The position numbers were made by a program, and so were the translations under genes. Below, piece by piece: positions 41,067 through 41,921 of a stretch of DNA of 41,921 bases. This stretch comes from a virus. A model generated the notes under the pieces. That model was given only the letters and a program-made list of their open reading frames with translations. It did no database searches and was not told where the DNA came from. Where the stretch lies: positions 1-41,921 of IMG/VR virus record IMGVR_UViG_3300023313_000016; one strand, 5' to 3'. Positions within the stretch are counted from its first letter, which is position 1; each line of letters begins with the position of its first letter.

Positions 41067-41093
41067 TAAAGTTTTAACCAAACCTGCCGATAA
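41067..41093 (+). promoter_or_regulatory. Perfect sigma-28 (FliA) consensus promoter
   Basis: TAAAGTTT (41067-41074), exactly 11 bases, GCCGATAA (41086-41093): 16 of 16 matches to the FliA consensus. Upstream AAATAGTGC is shared with other sites. Expected start near 41101, about 25 bases before ATG 41126. Confidence 0.88.
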
Positions 41094-41125
41094 GTTTATT
41101 GTAAGTCATGAAGGAGGGCTACACT

Positions 41126-41491
41126 ATGAAGATACCACTAATAAACGGATACACTAAAGAGACTATGAAGCGTTTAATAAGGAAGTATAACATGGACAAG
41201 AGGTCTGTACATAAGGGGTCGTGTCTGTACCAATCACCTGACGGTAATAGATGCGCTGTAGGGTGCTTTATACCTGACCACCACCCAGCATTAAAGAGTA
41301 TATCAGGTGTTGACGGAATGCTTAAGGAGTACCCAGACATGGGAGATTGTATGCCCTTACCTATCATGTGGTTGGAAATGTTTCAAGAGTTGCACGACAT
41401 GTACGACCCTAACCACAAGAGATTTAAAGGTAAGGGGTTATTGGATGTACTGTGTGATTGGATAGATGAGAACGTGGAGGACGCTGCATGA
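41126..41491 (+). CDS. Hypothetical protein with Cys/CAVG motif (121 aa)
   Basis: Start ATG 41126 has GGAGGG seven bases upstream, in contrast to ATG 41108. The protein has KGSCLYQSPDGNRCAVGCFIPD, a C-x-Y ... CAVG pattern of small phage proteins of unknown role, and an acidic helical end (LLDVLCDWIDENVEDAA). The next gene has a similar GCTVCAVGG motif. First gene of the unit led by the perfect sigma-28 site. Confidence 0.75.
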   Translation: MKIPLINGYTKETMKRLIRKYNMDKRSVHKGSCLYQSPDGNRCAVGCFIPDHHPALKSISGVDGMLKEYPDMGDCMPLPIMWLEMFQELHDMYDPNHKRFKGKGLLDVLCDWIDENVEDAA

Positions 41492-41865
41492 AGGACATAG
41501 TTATAACAAGGCAGGATATGATAGACGCAGTGCTAACAGAGCCGTTAGCTAGGGGGTCATGGTATGCCGATACTACCCACAAGGACTACATAACGCAGGG
41601 GGAAGGATGCACTGTCTGTGCTGTGGGAGGTATACTGAGGATGAAGGGACTTGGTAGGGTGGATATAATAGACATCTGTGATGGAGTGGCCTATAATGCC
41701 GCTGGGTGTGGTGGAGTACCCTGGCTAGTTCAACTGTCTGACTACTTTGAGACCGACGACTGGAGGGTGCCTTCAGACCTCGTAATATGGATAAAAAAGA
41801 ACATACCAGAGAACTATAAAGGGGTCATAAACGGGTATAGCACACTGATTGAGTCATGTGACTAG
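41488..41865 (+). CDS. Hypothetical protein with GCTVCAVGG motif (125 aa)
   Basis: ATG 41488 overlaps the preceding stop as ATGA with GGAGG upstream. After an N-terminal helix (TRQDMIDAVLTEPLARGSWY) it has GEGCTVCAVGGILRMKG, matching the CAVG motif of the previous protein; the two may be distant paralogues. C-terminal part helical with a DDWRVPSDLVIWIKKNIPENYK stretch. Function unknown. Confidence 0.75.
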   Translation: MKDIVITRQDMIDAVLTEPLARGSWYADTTHKDYITQGEGCTVCAVGGILRMKGLGRVDIIDICDGVAYNAAGCGGVPWLVQLSDYFETDDWRVPSDLVIWIKKNIPENYKGVINGYSTLIESCD

Positions 41866-41921
41866 AGTTTAGACAGAACGAGTACAGGGCAGTCTCACGA
41901 CTGTCTGTGTATTGTTATATG

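Noticed and set aside
41862-41921. Open frame at the right edge (reads LEFRQNEYRAVSRLSVYCYM)
   Set aside because: It has no start codon with a ribosome site before the window ends; too short to call as a partial gene.
1-41921. Temperate lifestyle genes and terminal repeats
   Set aside because: No integrase, excisionase, repressor or attachment site is recognisable, and the two ends of the window share no overlap that I can see.

Overview
The window is about 42 kb of a tailed double-stranded DNA bacteriophage (Caudoviricetes). A 1233-residue tape measure, a tail tube protein, tail assembly chaperones and no visible sheath protein point to a siphovirus with a long non-contractile tail. There is no integrase, excisionase, repressor or tRNA gene. 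Gene density is near complete, with many ATGA, GTGA or TAATG start/stop overlaps. The host cannot be named from sequence, but several promoters match the flagellar sigma-28 (FliA) consensus, which suggests a motile host. Both ends look like continuing sequence, so genes (for example a classical endolysin) may lie outside.

Layout. (1) 1-5.8 kb, leftward: a run of small accessory genes, probably early, including three that are short and easy to miss, a four-repeat protein and a structured non-coding island at 2443-3078. (2) 5.9-29.2 kb, leftward: the morphogenesis operon, in transcription order terminase small and large subunits, portal, an HK97-gp10-like protein, scaffold, major capsid, decoration/head-fibre proteins, neck proteins, tail terminator, tail tube, frameshifted tail chaperones, tape measure, tail tip proteins, tail fibre, an XhlA-like membrane protein, a small protein and an HExxH metallopeptidase. 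(3) 29.17-29.67 kb: a divergent control region with a pure A/T block, a polypyrimidine tract, tandem 12-bp repeats and outward promoters. (4) 29.67-41.9 kb, rightward: an HTH protein, a dNTP diphosphohydrolase-like protein, a Cas4-like exonuclease, a probable ssDNA-binding protein, an AEP-type primase, an HNH nuclease, a Rad3-like helicase, a DnaQ-like exonuclease with a zinc ribbon, a Sak4-like ATPase, three nested tiny membrane proteins, a family A DNA polymerase in two pieces, a secreted RlpA-like protein, a secreted ClpP/SppA-like protease, then a terminator, a promoter and two Cys-motif proteins.

The most striking signal is a set of sites matching TAAAGTTT-N11-GCCGATAA. Five have two or fewer mismatches over 16 positions at the exact 11-nt spacing, and one is perfect. 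They lie upstream of or inside the early-type gene blocks and not upstream of the terminase/structural operon. I infer that the phage takes over FliA, or encodes a factor of the same specificity, for its early genes. Second is the DNA polymerase, broken between the TGRLS motif and motif A at a UGA codon in an arrangement resembling the RF2 (prfB) +1 frameshift site. Third is a textbook A_AAA_AAG -1 frameshift joining the two tail chaperone reading frames.
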